Shown here: positions 7,818 through 17,554 of the stretch, piece after piece
Layout: every line of letters starts with the position of its first letter
Position numbering within the stretch: position 1 is the first letter of the stretch
Virus record (IMG/VR): IMGVR_UViG_3300021375_000091
Span: 1 to 34,944 of that record
Strand: one strand, 5' to 3'
Source: a virus
Length of the DNA: 34,944 nucleotides
The notes under the pieces: generated by a model
Databases searched by the model: none
What the model was told of the DNA's origin: nothing
Seen by the model: only the letters and a program-made list of their open reading frames with translations
Translations under genes and position numbers: made by a program

Positions 7818-8690
7818 ATGGCATTAACGAAAACCCCTATAGAATTATCTAGTACGCCTAGTATTGTTGATGGTGGCAACGCTACTGCCATAACTATTGA
7901 CTCTAGTGAAAATGTATTAATAGGACAAACTTCGGCAAGTAGTGGAGCTGTTGGAACAAGTTTGCGTCAAGATGGTAGAAATTTCTTTTGTGCTGCTGAA
8001 AATTATTCAGCACATTTTAATAGAAATACCTCGGATGGAGATATTGTTCATTTTGCAAAAGATGACACAGTTGTTGGAAGCATAGGTAATCTTAGCAATG
8101 ATGTTTTGATATATAGTGCTGCTTCAGGTCACACAGGACTACGTTTTGGTGAAGGATATTATATACCTCTAAACAATTCTGGAGGTGTATCAGACAACAC
8201 AGTAGACATTGGATTATCATCTTTTCGTTACAAAGATATTTATCTTAGTGGTGGTGCTTTTATAGGTGGTACAGGTTCAGCAAACAAACTTGATGACTAT
8301 GAAGAAGGTACATGGACAGCAACTTTATCATCTTCCGGTGGTAGTTTTGCAGCAAGTTCGACAAGCTTTACAGGTGGTAAATATACTAAAATAGGAAATA
8401 CGGTTACTGCTCAAATATATTCAAGTGCTTTTAACATTACTAATGCAGGTAGTGGATATGCCAAAATAAGTGGATTACCTTTTACTTCAGTAAGTAGTTC
8501 AACTAGTTATGGTGGTGTTATATTTTATCATACTACTTGTTTTGCTAATGCTTGTCCGACTGGTTATGTAGCTCAAAATGCAGATTTTACTATTAGCAGT
8601 ATAGGAGACCAAAGCACTACAAATGCACAAGCATGGAAAGTAGCAAATAGTGTGTATTTTATGATGCAAGTACAGTATACAACTGCATAA
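7818..8690 (+). CDS. Short tail fibre protein with LDDYEEGT C-terminal domain
   Basis: A 290-residue Ser/Gly-rich beta protein. The N-terminal region (MALTKTPIELSSTPSIVDGG, then AITIDSSENVLIG) and a central DIGLSSFRYKDIYLSGGAF strand are typical of fibre shafts in marine phages. From about residue 157 comes a tip-like domain, LDDYEEGTWTATLSSSGG, then GGKYTKIGNTVTAQIYSS and YAKISGLPFTSVS. The same LDDYEEGT/KYTKIGNTV domain of about 133 residues ends the giant fibre encoded next, so the two probably share an assembly or receptor-recognition module. AACGGAG lies before the ATG. Assignment as fibre is good; receptor unknown. Confidence 0.7.
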   Translation: MALTKTPIELSSTPSIVDGGNATAITIDSSENVLIGQTSASSGAVGTSLRQDGRNFFCAAENYSAHFNRNTSDGDIVHFAKDDTVVGSIGNLSNDVLIYSAASGHTGLRFGEGYYIPLNNSGGVSDNTVDIGLSSFRYKDIYLSGGAFIGGTGSANKLDDYEEGTWTATLSSSGGSFAASSTSFTGGKYTKIGNTVTAQIYSSAFNITNAGSGYAKISGLPFTSVSSSTSYGGVIFYHTTCFANACPTGYVAQNADFTISSIGDQSTTNAQAWKVANSVYFMMQVQYTTA

Positions 8691-8732
8691 TAATGATAAT
8701 AACAAAACAGATTTTAAACGGAGAATAACAAA

Positions 8733-11700
8733 ATGGCAGGATATGTAAGACAGAGTTCATTTGTAGACGGTGATACCGTTACTGCTGCACTTTTTAACGA
8801 TGAGTATAATCAGCTAGTAAACGCTTTTCACAACTCTACAGGTCACGCACATGATGGCACAGCAGCCTCTGGTCCTGTTATTGGTATCATCGGTGATGCA
8901 GGAGAAACTTCTCCGAACAACAAAGTATTAATAGATACAACAAACAACTACATTGAGTTTTATGTAGAAGTAAGTAGCAATCCAGTACAACAATTATACA
9001 TAGCCGATGGAGCTATTATACCTGTTACTGATAACGATGTAGACTTAGGTACTAGCTCATTAGAATTTAAAGATTTATATTTAGATGGCACAGCCCATAT
9101 AGATACGTTAGACGTTGATGCCAACGCAGGAATTATAGGAAACGCTACAGTAGGTGGTACATTAGGTGTCACAGGCAATACAACTCTAACAGCAAACTTA
9201 ACAGTAAACGGAAACACAACACTCGGCAACGCTGCAAGTGATACAGTCACTATAACAGCAGACGTAGCTTCTGACATTATTCCAAGTGCTGATAGCACAC
9301 ATACATTAGGTGACAGTTCTAATTACTGGTCACATGGTTACATTGATGCCATTACAACTACAGGTAATGTTGCAGTCGGTGGTAACTTAACAGTCACAGG
9401 CACAACTACATTTAATGGTGGTACAATCACAATGGGTGATGCAGCTACTGACAATGTGGTGTTTGGTGCTGACGTAGACTCAAACATTATACCTGATGAC
9501 GATGATACATATGACTTAGGTAGCTCTTCACAAGAGTGGAGAAATTTATACATAGATGGTACTGCAAACATAGACAGCCTTGTAGCTGATACAGCAGACA
9601 TTAACGGTGGTACTATTGATAGTGCAACTATTGCAACCTCTGATATTACAGTTGGTTCTGGTAAAACTTTAGACGTTTCATCAGGTACTTTTACACTTGC
9701 AGATAATCAAATCTCTGGTGACAAAGTAGAAGGTGGTACTATTGCTGCTACTACTGTTACTACATTAACTTCAACAACTGGTAATATTACAAGTGTTAAT
9801 GCTACTACAGTAGACACAACTAATATTGAATTAACAAACTTAAAAGCTAAAGATGGAACTGCTGCAGGGTCTATAGCAGACTCTACAGGTGTTGTAACAC
9901 TTGGAAGTTCTGTACTAACTACAACAGATATAAATGGTGGTACTATTGATGGTACTATTATAGGTGGCTCAAGTGCTGCAGCTATTACAGGTACAGCTAT
10001 TACAGGTACAAGTTTTGTAATTGGTAATGCTGACATTAACGAAGCAGAACTAGAAACTATAGATGGAGTTACAGCAGGAACTGTTGCAGCTTCTAAAGCT
10101 ATAGTAGTAGATAGCAACAAAGACTTTACAGGTGCTAGAAACATTACACTTACCGGAGAACTTGATGCAGGTTCTTTAGATGTAAGTGGTGATGTAGATG
10201 TAGATGGTACACTTGAAACAGATGCACTTTCTATAAATGGTACAACAGTTACAAGTACTGCAGCCGAACTAAACATATTAGATGGAGTAACATCCACAGC
10301 AGCAGAACTTAATATACTCGATGGTGTCACAAGCACAGCAGCAGAGTTAAATATCCTAGATGGAGTTACTAGTACTGCAGCAGAACTAAACATCTTAGAT
10401 GGTGTTACAGCAAGTGCTACAGACATTAATCTTATAGATGGTATAACAAATGGAACAGTAATAGCAAGTAAAGCTATTATAACAGATTCAAACAAAGACA
10501 TTACCGGTGGTAGAAACATAACCATTAGTGGTGAGTTAGATGCAGCCACATTAGATATTAGTGGTGATGCAGATATAGACGGAACACTAGAAGCCGATGC
10601 AATTACAATCGGTGGTGTTACATTAGCAGAAACAATTAGTGATACTGTTGGAGCTATGGTTAGCTCTAATACAGAGACAAATATAACGGTTACTTATGAT
10701 GATAGTGATAACACATTAGACTTTGTAATCGGTACACTTAACCAAGACACAACAGGTCTAGCAGCTACAGCCACAGCTTTAGCAACAGCTAGAACTATAC
10801 ATGGTGTATCTTTTGATGGTACAGCCAATATAGACTTAACAGAAGTTGTACAAGATACAGTAGGTGCTATGGTATCAAGTAATACTGAATCAGGTATTAC
10901 AGTAGCTTATCAAGATGGTGATGGTACTCTAGACTTTACAGTTGGTACATTAAACCAAGATACTACAGGTACAGCAGCTTTAGCTACTCAAGTTACAGTA
11001 TCAGCCAATGACTCTACAAACGAATCAGTCTATTTGACTTTTGTAGATGGTGCTACAGGTTCTCAAGGAATTGAAACAGACTCAGCTCTATCATATAACC
11101 CAAGTACAAATACTTTAACAGTTGCAAACATTAGTGTTTCAGGTACACAGACTATTGTAGACTCTGTAACTATGAATGCTAACAACGCTGTAATCTTTGA
11201 AGGTTCTACAGCAGATGCACACGAAACAACTCTTACAACGATTGATGCTACAGGAGATAGAACAATATCTCTACCTAATGTCTCTGGTACATTACCAGTA
11301 TTAGCAGCAGTATCAACTACACAGATTACTTCTACACCTGAAGAACTTAATATTCTTGATGGTGTTACAAGTACTACTGCTGAACTTAACTTAGTAGATG
11401 GTTCTACAGCAGGTTCTGTAGTTAATAGTAAAGCTGTTGTATATGGTTCAAGTGGAGAAGTAGCAGCTACATCAGCTACAGTTGCAGGTGATTTAACAGT
11501 AGATACAAATACATTAGCAGTTGTTGCAAGTTCTAACAGAGTAGGTGTTAATCAAGCTTCACCAGATGTATCACTTGACTTAGGTGCTAACACAGATGCT
11601 GTACATGTACCAGTAGGTACAACAGGTCAAAGACCAACAGGTGCTGCAGGTTACTTTAGATATAACACTTCACTATCACAATTTGAAGGTTATACAGATG

Positions 11701-13064
11701 CATGGGGTGCTATCGGTGGTGGTGGTACTAATACATTTACACACGATGTATTTACAGCTAATGGTTCTACAACTGCATTTGCTTTAAGTCAAACAACAGA
11801 ATCAGAAAATAATTTAATAGTTTTTGTAGACGGTGTATTCCAAGAACAAAGTGCATACTCTATAGCTACATCAAGTGGTACAACTACTTTAACTATGAGT
11901 GCTGCTCCTGCTAACGGAAGAAAGCTAGTAGTATATTCAGTAGCTGCAGGTGTATCAGGTTCTAATCTAAACATAGACACAATGACAGGGGATGGTAGTG
12001 ATACTACTCTAACTCTAAGTATAGCTCCTGTAAATGAAAACAATACACAAGTATTCTTTGATGGTGTATATCAGAACAAATCAACATACAGTATCTCAGG
12101 TACAACTTTAACATTCTCTACAGCTCCTCCAACTGGTGTGGCTGTTGAGGTTATGACATTTACTCAAACTGATATTAATGTTCCTGTAGATGGAACTATT
12201 ACTACAGCTAAGATTGTAGATGATGCTGTTACAAGTGCTAAGTTAGATACTAATATAGACATAGCAGGTACGTTAGATGTAACTGGTGCAGCTACGTTGG
12301 ATAGTACGTTGGCAGTAGCAGGTGTGACTACTTCAGGAGGTGTAGTTTCTACAAGAGCAGGAGATTCTAGTCAATTTATTAGAACAGGAGGAAGTAACAC
12401 TACAGGATTTGGAGATTCATTATATCTTTTACATTCAACTACTGGAAACATGGCAGAAGATTTTGGTATAGGAATGACTTTTGCAGTTAAAGATTCAGGA
12501 GTAACACAGTCTCTAGGAGACTTAGGATATACAAGAAGAGGTGCAGATAATACTGCTGATTTTATATTACAAACTTACAATGGTGGTACAAGAGCTGAAA
12601 AGTTTCGTGTTCTGGCAGCAGGTGGTATTTGTTTCAATGGAGATAAAGTAGCAGCTAATGCTTTAGACGATTACGAAGAAGGTACTTTTACTGCAAGTTT
12701 AACTTTTGGTGGAAATGATGCAGGTATAAGTTATGTTACTCAAATTGGAAAATACACTAAAATTGGAAACACAGTCCATTGTCAAATAAGAATTAAATTA
12801 GATGATAAAGGAACATCAACAGGAATTGCACAGATTGCTTTACCTTTTGCAGCTTCTTTAGCTACAGGAGAATATCCAACAGCTTTTATTAGTCATCACA
12901 ATGGACCGACTTCTCAATTATACGGTCTTATAAATGCAAGTGGTACTAATGCACAACGTCTTGATATTGGTGTATTTGATGGAGATGCAAGTTATACAGC
13001 AGCTACACAAACTACTATAGGTGACAATATAAGAATGAGTGTATCTCTTACCTATAAAGTATAA
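8733..13064 (+). CDS. Giant repeat-rich tail fibre protein
   Basis: A 1443-residue Thr/Asp/Gly-rich protein, the largest in the window. Residues 1-55 (FVDGDTVTAALFNDEYNQLV, then HAHDG) form a virion-anchoring N-terminus seen in many marine phage fibres. Residues about 100-1000 are beta-repeat shaft: DLGTSSLEFKDLYLDGTAHI-type repeats, four identical TSTAAELNILDGV units (507-558), a paired IASKAI/DSNKDIT block and two TVGAMVSSNTE blocks. Residues about 1000-1150 hold two copies of a VFVDGVFQ/VFFDGVYQ domain known from T7-like fibres. The last 133 residues are the LDDYEEGT/KYTKIGNTV tip domain, shared with the fibre upstream. The role is probably host recognition. Its stop overlaps the next start by one base. 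Confidence 0.8.
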   Translation: MAGYVRQSSFVDGDTVTAALFNDEYNQLVNAFHNSTGHAHDGTAASGPVIGIIGDAGETSPNNKVLIDTTNNYIEFYVEVSSNPVQQLYIADGAIIPVTDNDVDLGTSSLEFKDLYLDGTAHIDTLDVDANAGIIGNATVGGTLGVTGNTTLTANLTVNGNTTLGNAASDTVTITADVASDIIPSADSTHTLGDSSNYWSHGYIDAITTTGNVAVGGNLTVTGTTTFNGGTITMGDAATDNVVFGADVDSNIIPDDDDTYDLGSSSQEWRNLYIDGTANIDSLVADTADINGGTIDSATIATSDITVGSGKTLDVSSGTFTLADNQISGDKVEGGTIAATTVTTLTSTTGNITSVNATTVDTTNIELTNLKAKDGTAAGSIADSTGVVTLGSSVLTTTDINGGTIDGTIIGGSSAAAITGTAITGTSFVIGNADINEAELETIDGVTAGTVAASKAIVVDSNKDFTGARNITLTGELDAGSLDVSGDVDVDGTLETDALSINGTTVTSTAAELNILDGVTSTAAELNILDGVTSTAAELNILDGVTSTAAELNILDGVTASATDINLIDGITNGTVIASKAIITDSNKDITGGRNITISGELDAATLDISGDADIDGTLEADAITIGGVTLAETISDTVGAMVSSNTETNITVTYDDSDNTLDFVIGTLNQDTTGLAATATALATARTIHGVSFDGTANIDLTEVVQDTVGAMVSSNTESGITVAYQDGDGTLDFTVGTLNQDTTGTAALATQVTVSANDSTNESVYLTFVDGATGSQGIETDSALSYNPSTNTLTVANISVSGTQTIVDSVTMNANNAVIFEGSTADAHETTLTTIDATGDRTISLPNVSGTLPVLAAVSTTQITSTPEELNILDGVTSTTAELNLVDGSTAGSVVNSKAVVYGSSGEVAATSATVAGDLTVDTNTLAVVASSNRVGVNQASPDVSLDLGANTDAVHVPVGTTGQRPTGAAGYFRYNTSLSQFEGYTDAWGAIGGGGTNTFTHDVFTANGSTTAFALSQTTESENNLIVFVDGVFQEQSAYSIATSSGTTTLTMSAAPANGRKLVVYSVAAGVSGSNLNIDTMTGDGSDTTLTLSIAPVNENNTQVFFDGVYQNKSTYSISGTTLTFSTAPPTGVAVEVMTFTQTDINVPVDGTITTAKIVDDAVTSAKLDTNIDIAGTLDVTGAATLDSTLAVAGVTTSGGVVSTRAGDSSQFIRTGGSNTTGFGDSLYLLHSTTGNMAEDFGIGMTFAVKDSGVTQSLGDLGYTRRGADNTADFILQTYNGGTRAEKFRVLAAGGICFNGDKVAANALDDYEEGTFTASLTFGGNDAGISYVTQIGKYTKIGNTVHCQIRIKLDDKGTSTGIAQIALPFAASLATGEYPTAFISHHNGPTSQLYGLINASGTNAQRLDIGVFDGDASYTAATQTTIGDNIRMSVSLTYKV
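10251..10406 (+). repeat. Four tandem 39-base repeats encoding identical 13-residue units
   Basis: Four consecutive units each encode TSTAAELNILDGV exactly, and a fifth degenerate unit (TASATDINLIDGI) follows to 10445. The DNA copies differ at many synonymous sites, including AGT/TCC serine switches, so the protein repeat is kept while DNA identity is low. Related units recur near 11336-11400. Confidence 0.85.
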
Positions 13065-13306
13065 TGGAAATATCAACCTACATAATTTGGAACGTCTTTA
13101 TAACTTTAGTATTAGGACCTATCCTATATAACATAAAACAAAATACTGGTGAAGCTAAAAGGTTAGATATATTGTTAAACAAAACCAGAGAAGAAATAGC
13201 ACGAGACTACGTAACAAAACAAGAACTTAAAGATGACATGTCTAGACTAATGGACAGGCTAGAAAAACTTGACGAAAAGCTTGACAAACTCTTTGAAGTC
13301 AAGTAA
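13064..13306 (+). CDS. Small membrane-anchored coiled-coil protein
   Basis: An 80-residue protein whose ATG overlaps the giant fibre stop by one base (TAATG), suggesting coupled translation. Residues 5-24 (TYIIWNVFITLVLGPILYNI) form one transmembrane helix. The rest is a charged coiled coil with NKTREEIARDYVTKQELKDD and DRLEKLDEKLDKLF. Small proteins with an N-terminal membrane helix and this YVTKQEL-type coiled coil are found near structural and lysis genes of related phages. A holin-like or membrane-scaffolding role is possible but not shown; the distance from the lysozyme gene argues against calling it the main holin. Confidence 0.6.
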   Translation: MEISTYIIWNVFITLVLGPILYNIKQNTGEAKRLDILLNKTREEIARDYVTKQELKDDMSRLMDRLEKLDEKLDKLFEVK

Positions 13307-13322
13307 ACTATAAGGTATACTT

Positions 13323-16300
13323 ATGAAGAATAATAAAGGAAGAAAAAGATACAATAAGGTAAAAGCCAAAAGAGTTAAAGCTTATACAGGTTTTAATCCT
13401 AACATCAAAATAGATTTAGAAGGTCTAAAAGGTAAAAAACCTAAAATACCTAAAGATGGTTTTGATGCTGTTGATTTCCCTAAATCAGATACTACAACTG
13501 TAATACCTCCTAAAAACACTACGCCTGTATCTCCTGTTTTACCTTCTGTAATAGAAGATGGTAGGAATAGAGAAGAAATAGATACTGGTGTTCCAGTTCA
13601 AACAGACGTAACAACTGTTGAAGATGGAAACACAACAACTACATCTACTGGTATTCCTATAGGCACTAGACGAGTTACACGTGGGGGTATGGTTGTAATT
13701 TGGGATGGAACTAAATGGGTTAGAGAAGACCAATATGATGATGGTGGTGGAGATGATGATAATGGTGGTGGAGATGATACACCTAAAGAACCTACATTTG
13801 CTGAAGAACGAGAAGAAAGAGTAAAAAGAACTGGTAAAGGTGCTGAAGCTATTGCAAGTGGTACAATGCCAGAAAACCTACCTAAGATTCCAGATGCTAA
13901 AACTTTACTAGACGAAAACGGAAAGCCTTTAGAAGGTACAGAATTAGATTCTACTGCTGATTCTTTTAAAATGGATAGTGAAAATATTACTGGTGCTACT
14001 GCAGCTACAGTAGGCACACCAACAACTAAAGAAGATGTCTCTACAACTGATGCAGACCAAGCAGATGAAACTATAGGTCAAGATTTAACAGCTAACAAAA
14101 TGACAGCACAGACTGTTTCAGATACAGTTATTCCTGTCGATGCTGCTCAAAGTACAGTTACTCAAGGACCTATTGGAGATATTCAAGGTACAATTACTGG
14201 AGAAGCTAAGTCTGCAATGATAGACGAAGCTGAAGCTGCTATTGGTAAAGCTAAAAATGTAGATGCTGTTATTTCAGGTAATGCTTTTGTACCAGAAGTA
14301 AAAAATAGTGGTGCAGGTGTTGCTGCTACTCCAGAAGCTGAAAAGAACGAAAGAGCTGCTATCACAGGTACTCCTGCTGATGATGCTACTTCTGCACAGA
14401 TTATAGGCACAGTAGGCTATGAAGCTTCTAAGTCTAGGGTAGTTACAGGACAAGCTGCTAAAGGTGCTGCTGCATCTATGATAGCTCAAACTGCTAATAT
14501 ACCTGATGCTATTGCTGCTGCTATTGTAGAAGACCCTGCAACTATGACAGCTCAGATAGCTAATGAAGATGTAGAAGTACAAGCTGCAGTTGCTGCATTG
14601 CCTACAGAAGCTTTAGTATCTTCACAGATGGAAAGCTTACTAGGTGGTATGGAAGATGGTAACATACCTGCATGGGCTAAACCTGCTGTTGATGCAGTTA
14701 ATGCTGGTATGGCTCAAAGAGGTCTTAGTGTATCTACTGTAGGTAGAGACTCACTTTTTAATGCTATTATACAAAGTGCTATGCCAATGGCACAAAGTAA
14801 CGCACAAGCTTTACAAGCTAGAGCAGCTCAAAATTTAAGTAATCAACAACAAGCAAACTTACAAGAGTCTACTCAAGAACAACAACTAAGATTACAGAAT
14901 CTAGCAAACAGACAAGATGCTGCTAGTCAAACTGCACAGATGTCTCAGCAAATGAAGACAATGCAAAGTCAGTTTAGACAACAAGCTGTTATGACAACTG
15001 CTGACCAACAACAGCAGACTAGAATGCAAAACTTGCAGAACCAACAAAATGCTGCAGTTTTAAATGCACAACAAGCACAAGCGATTAACGCACAGAATTT
15101 AGGAAACGAACAACAAGTAAATTTAGCTAACTTACAGATTGAAGCACAAACTGAAGGAGCTAATCAGAATGCAGAGAACCAAGCTAAACTAGCAGAGATG
15201 CAAGTAGCTGCAGATTTCTTATCTAAGAACGCTGGATTTAAACAGCAGATGGAATTAGCTAATTTATCTAACGAACAACAGATGCAGTTAGCAAATCTTT
15301 CAGCTCTTAATCAAGCAAGTTCTGAAAACTTAAGTGCTGCCCAACAAACTGAATTAGCAAATCTTAATGCTCAGATGAATACGAACATTAATAATTCTAA
15401 GTTGGCAAATGCAATGGGTGTAGCCCAACTTAATGTTGACCAACAAAGAGCTATGCAAAATGCTGGTATGGTTGCTAACATGGATATGGCTAAGTTTACA
15501 ACTGAGCAACAAGTAGAATTAGCTAACAGTAAATTTATGCAGACTGTACAAATACAGAACATGAATGCTGAACAACAAGCTATTATGCAAAAAGCTACAG
15601 CTATGGCTCAGATGGACATTGCTAATTTAAGTACTAGAGAAAGACTAGCTGTTGAAAACGCTAAAAACTTTTTAACAATGGATATGGCTAATCTTAATAA
15701 TAATCAACAAGCTAACATGATGAAAGCTCAACAGGCTCAGCAACGATTGTTATCTGACCAAGCTGCACTAAATGTTGCTGAACAATTTAATGCTACTAGT
15801 GCAAATCAAACAGACCAGTTTATGGCTAGTATGGCTGCTAATATGAGTCAGTTTAATACTTCTCAAACTAACTCTATGGAACAATTTAACAACTCTCAAA
15901 AGAATGCTGCTGAAGCTAGAAGGGTTGGTAACGAAGCAGAAGCTTTAAGATTACAAGCACAATTAGATACACAAGTAAGTCAATTTAATTCTGCACAATC
16001 TTTTGAACAAGAAAAGTTTAATACAGCAAATGAAACAGCTATAGCACAAAGTAATGTAGCATGGAGACGACAAGCTAATACAGTAGATACTGCAGCACAA
16101 AATGCAGTTAATCAACAGAATGCACAGAATGCATTTGGACTAGCTGCTTCTGCACAAAACTTTTTATGGCAAGAACTTAGAGACCAAGCAGACTTTAACT
16201 TTAGAAGGTGGGATAACGATGAACAACGTAAAGCTTCTTTGTTAATTGCTGCTCTAGGAAACGAGACAGGAGCTTCTAAAGAAAGTAACTGGAACACAAA

Positions 16301-16343
16301 CCTGACTGCAATTAAAAGTTTAGTTGATGGTTGGTTAGATTAA
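13323..16343 (+). CDS. Large internal virion protein with long 11-residue helical repeat
   Basis: A 1006-residue protein. Residues 1-45 are strongly basic (KNNKGRKRYNKVKAKRVKAY). A flexible Thr/Asp/Gly segment follows with DDGGGDDDNGGGDD near 140, then an Ala/Thr-rich helical region to about 480. From about residue 491 to 941 the sequence runs in about 40 uninterrupted hendecads, rich in Gln, Asn, Ala, Met and Leu with little charge. This predicts a straight or slightly right-handed amphipathic helix or coiled coil some 65 nm long. The C-terminal 65 residues (FLWQELRDQADFNFRRWDND) are aromatic and charged. Position between fibres and the other ejection proteins suggests a protein ejected with DNA or forming a trans-envelope conduit. 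Exact role is unknown. Confidence 0.7.
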   Translation: MKNNKGRKRYNKVKAKRVKAYTGFNPNIKIDLEGLKGKKPKIPKDGFDAVDFPKSDTTTVIPPKNTTPVSPVLPSVIEDGRNREEIDTGVPVQTDVTTVEDGNTTTTSTGIPIGTRRVTRGGMVVIWDGTKWVREDQYDDGGGDDDNGGGDDTPKEPTFAEEREERVKRTGKGAEAIASGTMPENLPKIPDAKTLLDENGKPLEGTELDSTADSFKMDSENITGATAATVGTPTTKEDVSTTDADQADETIGQDLTANKMTAQTVSDTVIPVDAAQSTVTQGPIGDIQGTITGEAKSAMIDEAEAAIGKAKNVDAVISGNAFVPEVKNSGAGVAATPEAEKNERAAITGTPADDATSAQIIGTVGYEASKSRVVTGQAAKGAAASMIAQTANIPDAIAAAIVEDPATMTAQIANEDVEVQAAVAALPTEALVSSQMESLLGGMEDGNIPAWAKPAVDAVNAGMAQRGLSVSTVGRDSLFNAIIQSAMPMAQSNAQALQARAAQNLSNQQQANLQESTQEQQLRLQNLANRQDAASQTAQMSQQMKTMQSQFRQQAVMTTADQQQQTRMQNLQNQQNAAVLNAQQAQAINAQNLGNEQQVNLANLQIEAQTEGANQNAENQAKLAEMQVAADFLSKNAGFKQQMELANLSNEQQMQLANLSALNQASSENLSAAQQTELANLNAQMNTNINNSKLANAMGVAQLNVDQQRAMQNAGMVANMDMAKFTTEQQVELANSKFMQTVQIQNMNAEQQAIMQKATAMAQMDIANLSTRERLAVENAKNFLTMDMANLNNNQQANMMKAQQAQQRLLSDQAALNVAEQFNATSANQTDQFMASMAANMSQFNTSQTNSMEQFNNSQKNAAEARRVGNEAEALRLQAQLDTQVSQFNSAQSFEQEKFNTANETAIAQSNVAWRRQANTVDTAAQNAVNQQNAQNAFGLAASAQNFLWQELRDQADFNFRRWDNDEQRKASLLIAALGNETGASKESNWNTNLTAIKSLVDGWLD
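14793..16145 (+). repeat. About 40 hendecad (33-base) protein repeats without insertion
   Basis: Reading from residue 491, successive 11-residue units align with no gaps, for example LANLSNEQQMQ, LANLSALNQAS, VAQLNVDQQRA, MAKFTTEQQVE, IANLSTRERLA and MANLNNNQQAN. A later run has QFNATSANQTD, QFMASMAANMS, QFNTSQTNSME and QFNNSQKNAAE. In the middle, units alternate in a 22-residue super-repeat. DNA copies are divergent. Confidence 0.8.
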
Positions 16344-16357
16344 TATAGGAAAAAGAC

Positions 16358-17545
16358 ATGGGATTTTTAAGAAAAGTTGGAAAGAAAATAAAAAAAGTAT
16401 TTAAGAAAATAGGCAAAGCTATTAAAAAAGGTTTTGGTAAAGTTGCTAAAGCTTTTGGAAAGTTAGGTCCATTAGGTTCTATTGCTTTATCTTTTCTACT
16501 TCCGGGCATAGGTAATATGCTGACAGGGTGGCTAGGTAATATGGGCAAGTTTGGTAAATTTATTATGGATGTTGGTTCTAAAATTAAACAAGGAGCTACT
16601 TGGATTAAAGATGGAGTAGGTACTGTGTTTAATAAAGTAAGTGATGCTATTGAATTTGGTATGAACAAAGTAAGTCAACCATTTATGAAAAAAGGTGCAC
16701 GAGGAATGGGAAGTGCATTTAGAGATTTTGTAAGTGATGTAACTGGTGGATTCATAGACCCATCTGATAAAGGAAATATTTTTAATAAAGACCTTGCATT
16801 AAAAACTAAAGATGGTGAATTATTAAGTGAACTAACTAGAGACGAATTAAAAGTATTAGATGCTAGTGGTGAGTTAGATGCTATAAAAGCTTCTGCAGAT
16901 TTAGGAAGAAGTCAAAGTGCTTTTATGCGAGATGAGTTTAGAACTATTTCTGACAAAGAAGGCTTTACACCTGACGATTTAAAATTAAAAAAAGATGAAG
17001 TATATGGTGGTTTTAATGAAGCAACTAAGCAACATGAAATTTTTAAAAGTCAAGAAGCTTTTGATAAATATGCTGGAGGTACATTTGATTCTGCTGTTGG
17101 TGGATTAACCCCAGAAGATATGATAGCTAAAGCAACAGACAGTAAAAAAAGTATTTGGGATGGTAAACAAAAAGACCAAAGCATTAGAGAATATATAGGG
17201 GATAGTAAAGAAGCAGGTGTTTATAAAAAAGTAGGAGCTTTAAGTACATATGGCATGACTCAAATGGAAGGAGAAGCTCAAATAGCTGCTTACAACGCTA
17301 GAGTTAAAAAAGATAAAGCAGATTACTTTACAGATGTAGGTCTTGATAGTCTTGCAAACAGAACAAACTATAGTGTAACACAACCTGCAAACTTTATTGA
17401 TACTACAACTTTTGATATAGGTAAAGATTTAAATGACCAGTTCTTAATGTCTATGAACATACAAGGTCCTAAAGTATCTGGATTTGATGTAGGTGGTTAT
17501 GGTACTACTTACGAAGATGTAATAGAAAAACTAGCAACTGTATAG
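16358..17545 (+). CDS. Virion protein with cationic amphipathic N-terminus (probable ejection protein)
   Basis: A 395-residue protein. Residues 1-40 are a Lys-rich amphipathic helix (GFLRKVGKKIKKVFKKIGKA, continuing KKGFGKVAKAFGK), followed by a hydrophobic segment (GPLGSIALSFLLPGIGNML, about 42-60) and another GXXXG-like helix (WLGNMGKFGKFIMDVG). This resembles membrane-active peptides. The remaining 300 residues are soluble and mixed helix/loop with no known motif. Proteins with such an N-terminus occur among internal virion proteins of related phages. It lies between the hendecad protein and a small acidic protein, all in one orientation. I infer that it inserts into the host membrane during DNA entry; this is not shown by sequence alone. 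Confidence 0.6.
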   Translation: MGFLRKVGKKIKKVFKKIGKAIKKGFGKVAKAFGKLGPLGSIALSFLLPGIGNMLTGWLGNMGKFGKFIMDVGSKIKQGATWIKDGVGTVFNKVSDAIEFGMNKVSQPFMKKGARGMGSAFRDFVSDVTGGFIDPSDKGNIFNKDLALKTKDGELLSELTRDELKVLDASGELDAIKASADLGRSQSAFMRDEFRTISDKEGFTPDDLKLKKDEVYGGFNEATKQHEIFKSQEAFDKYAGGTFDSAVGGLTPEDMIAKATDSKKSIWDGKQKDQSIREYIGDSKEAGVYKKVGALSTYGMTQMEGEAQIAAYNARVKKDKADYFTDVGLDSLANRTNYSVTQPANFIDTTTFDIGKDLNDQFLMSMNIQGPKVSGFDVGGYGTTYEDVIEKLATV

Positions 17546-17554
17546 GAGTAATTA

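Noticed and set aside
9707-10549. Long 280-residue minus-strand frame opposite the giant fibre
   Set aside because: Ser/Val/Ala-rich low-complexity product is the antisense image of the Thr/Gly/Ala repeats; no ribosome binding site and no family.
13281-13309. Sigma70-like promoter, TTGACA, 17 bases, TAAACT, before the hendecad protein gene
   Set aside because: The -35 lies inside a coding sequence, the -10 matches only four of six bases, and such matches are frequent in AT-rich DNA.
13598-14017. Minus-strand frame of 139 residues opposite the hendecad protein
   Set aside because: Pro/Ser-rich product with no motif, fully inside a well-supported gene.
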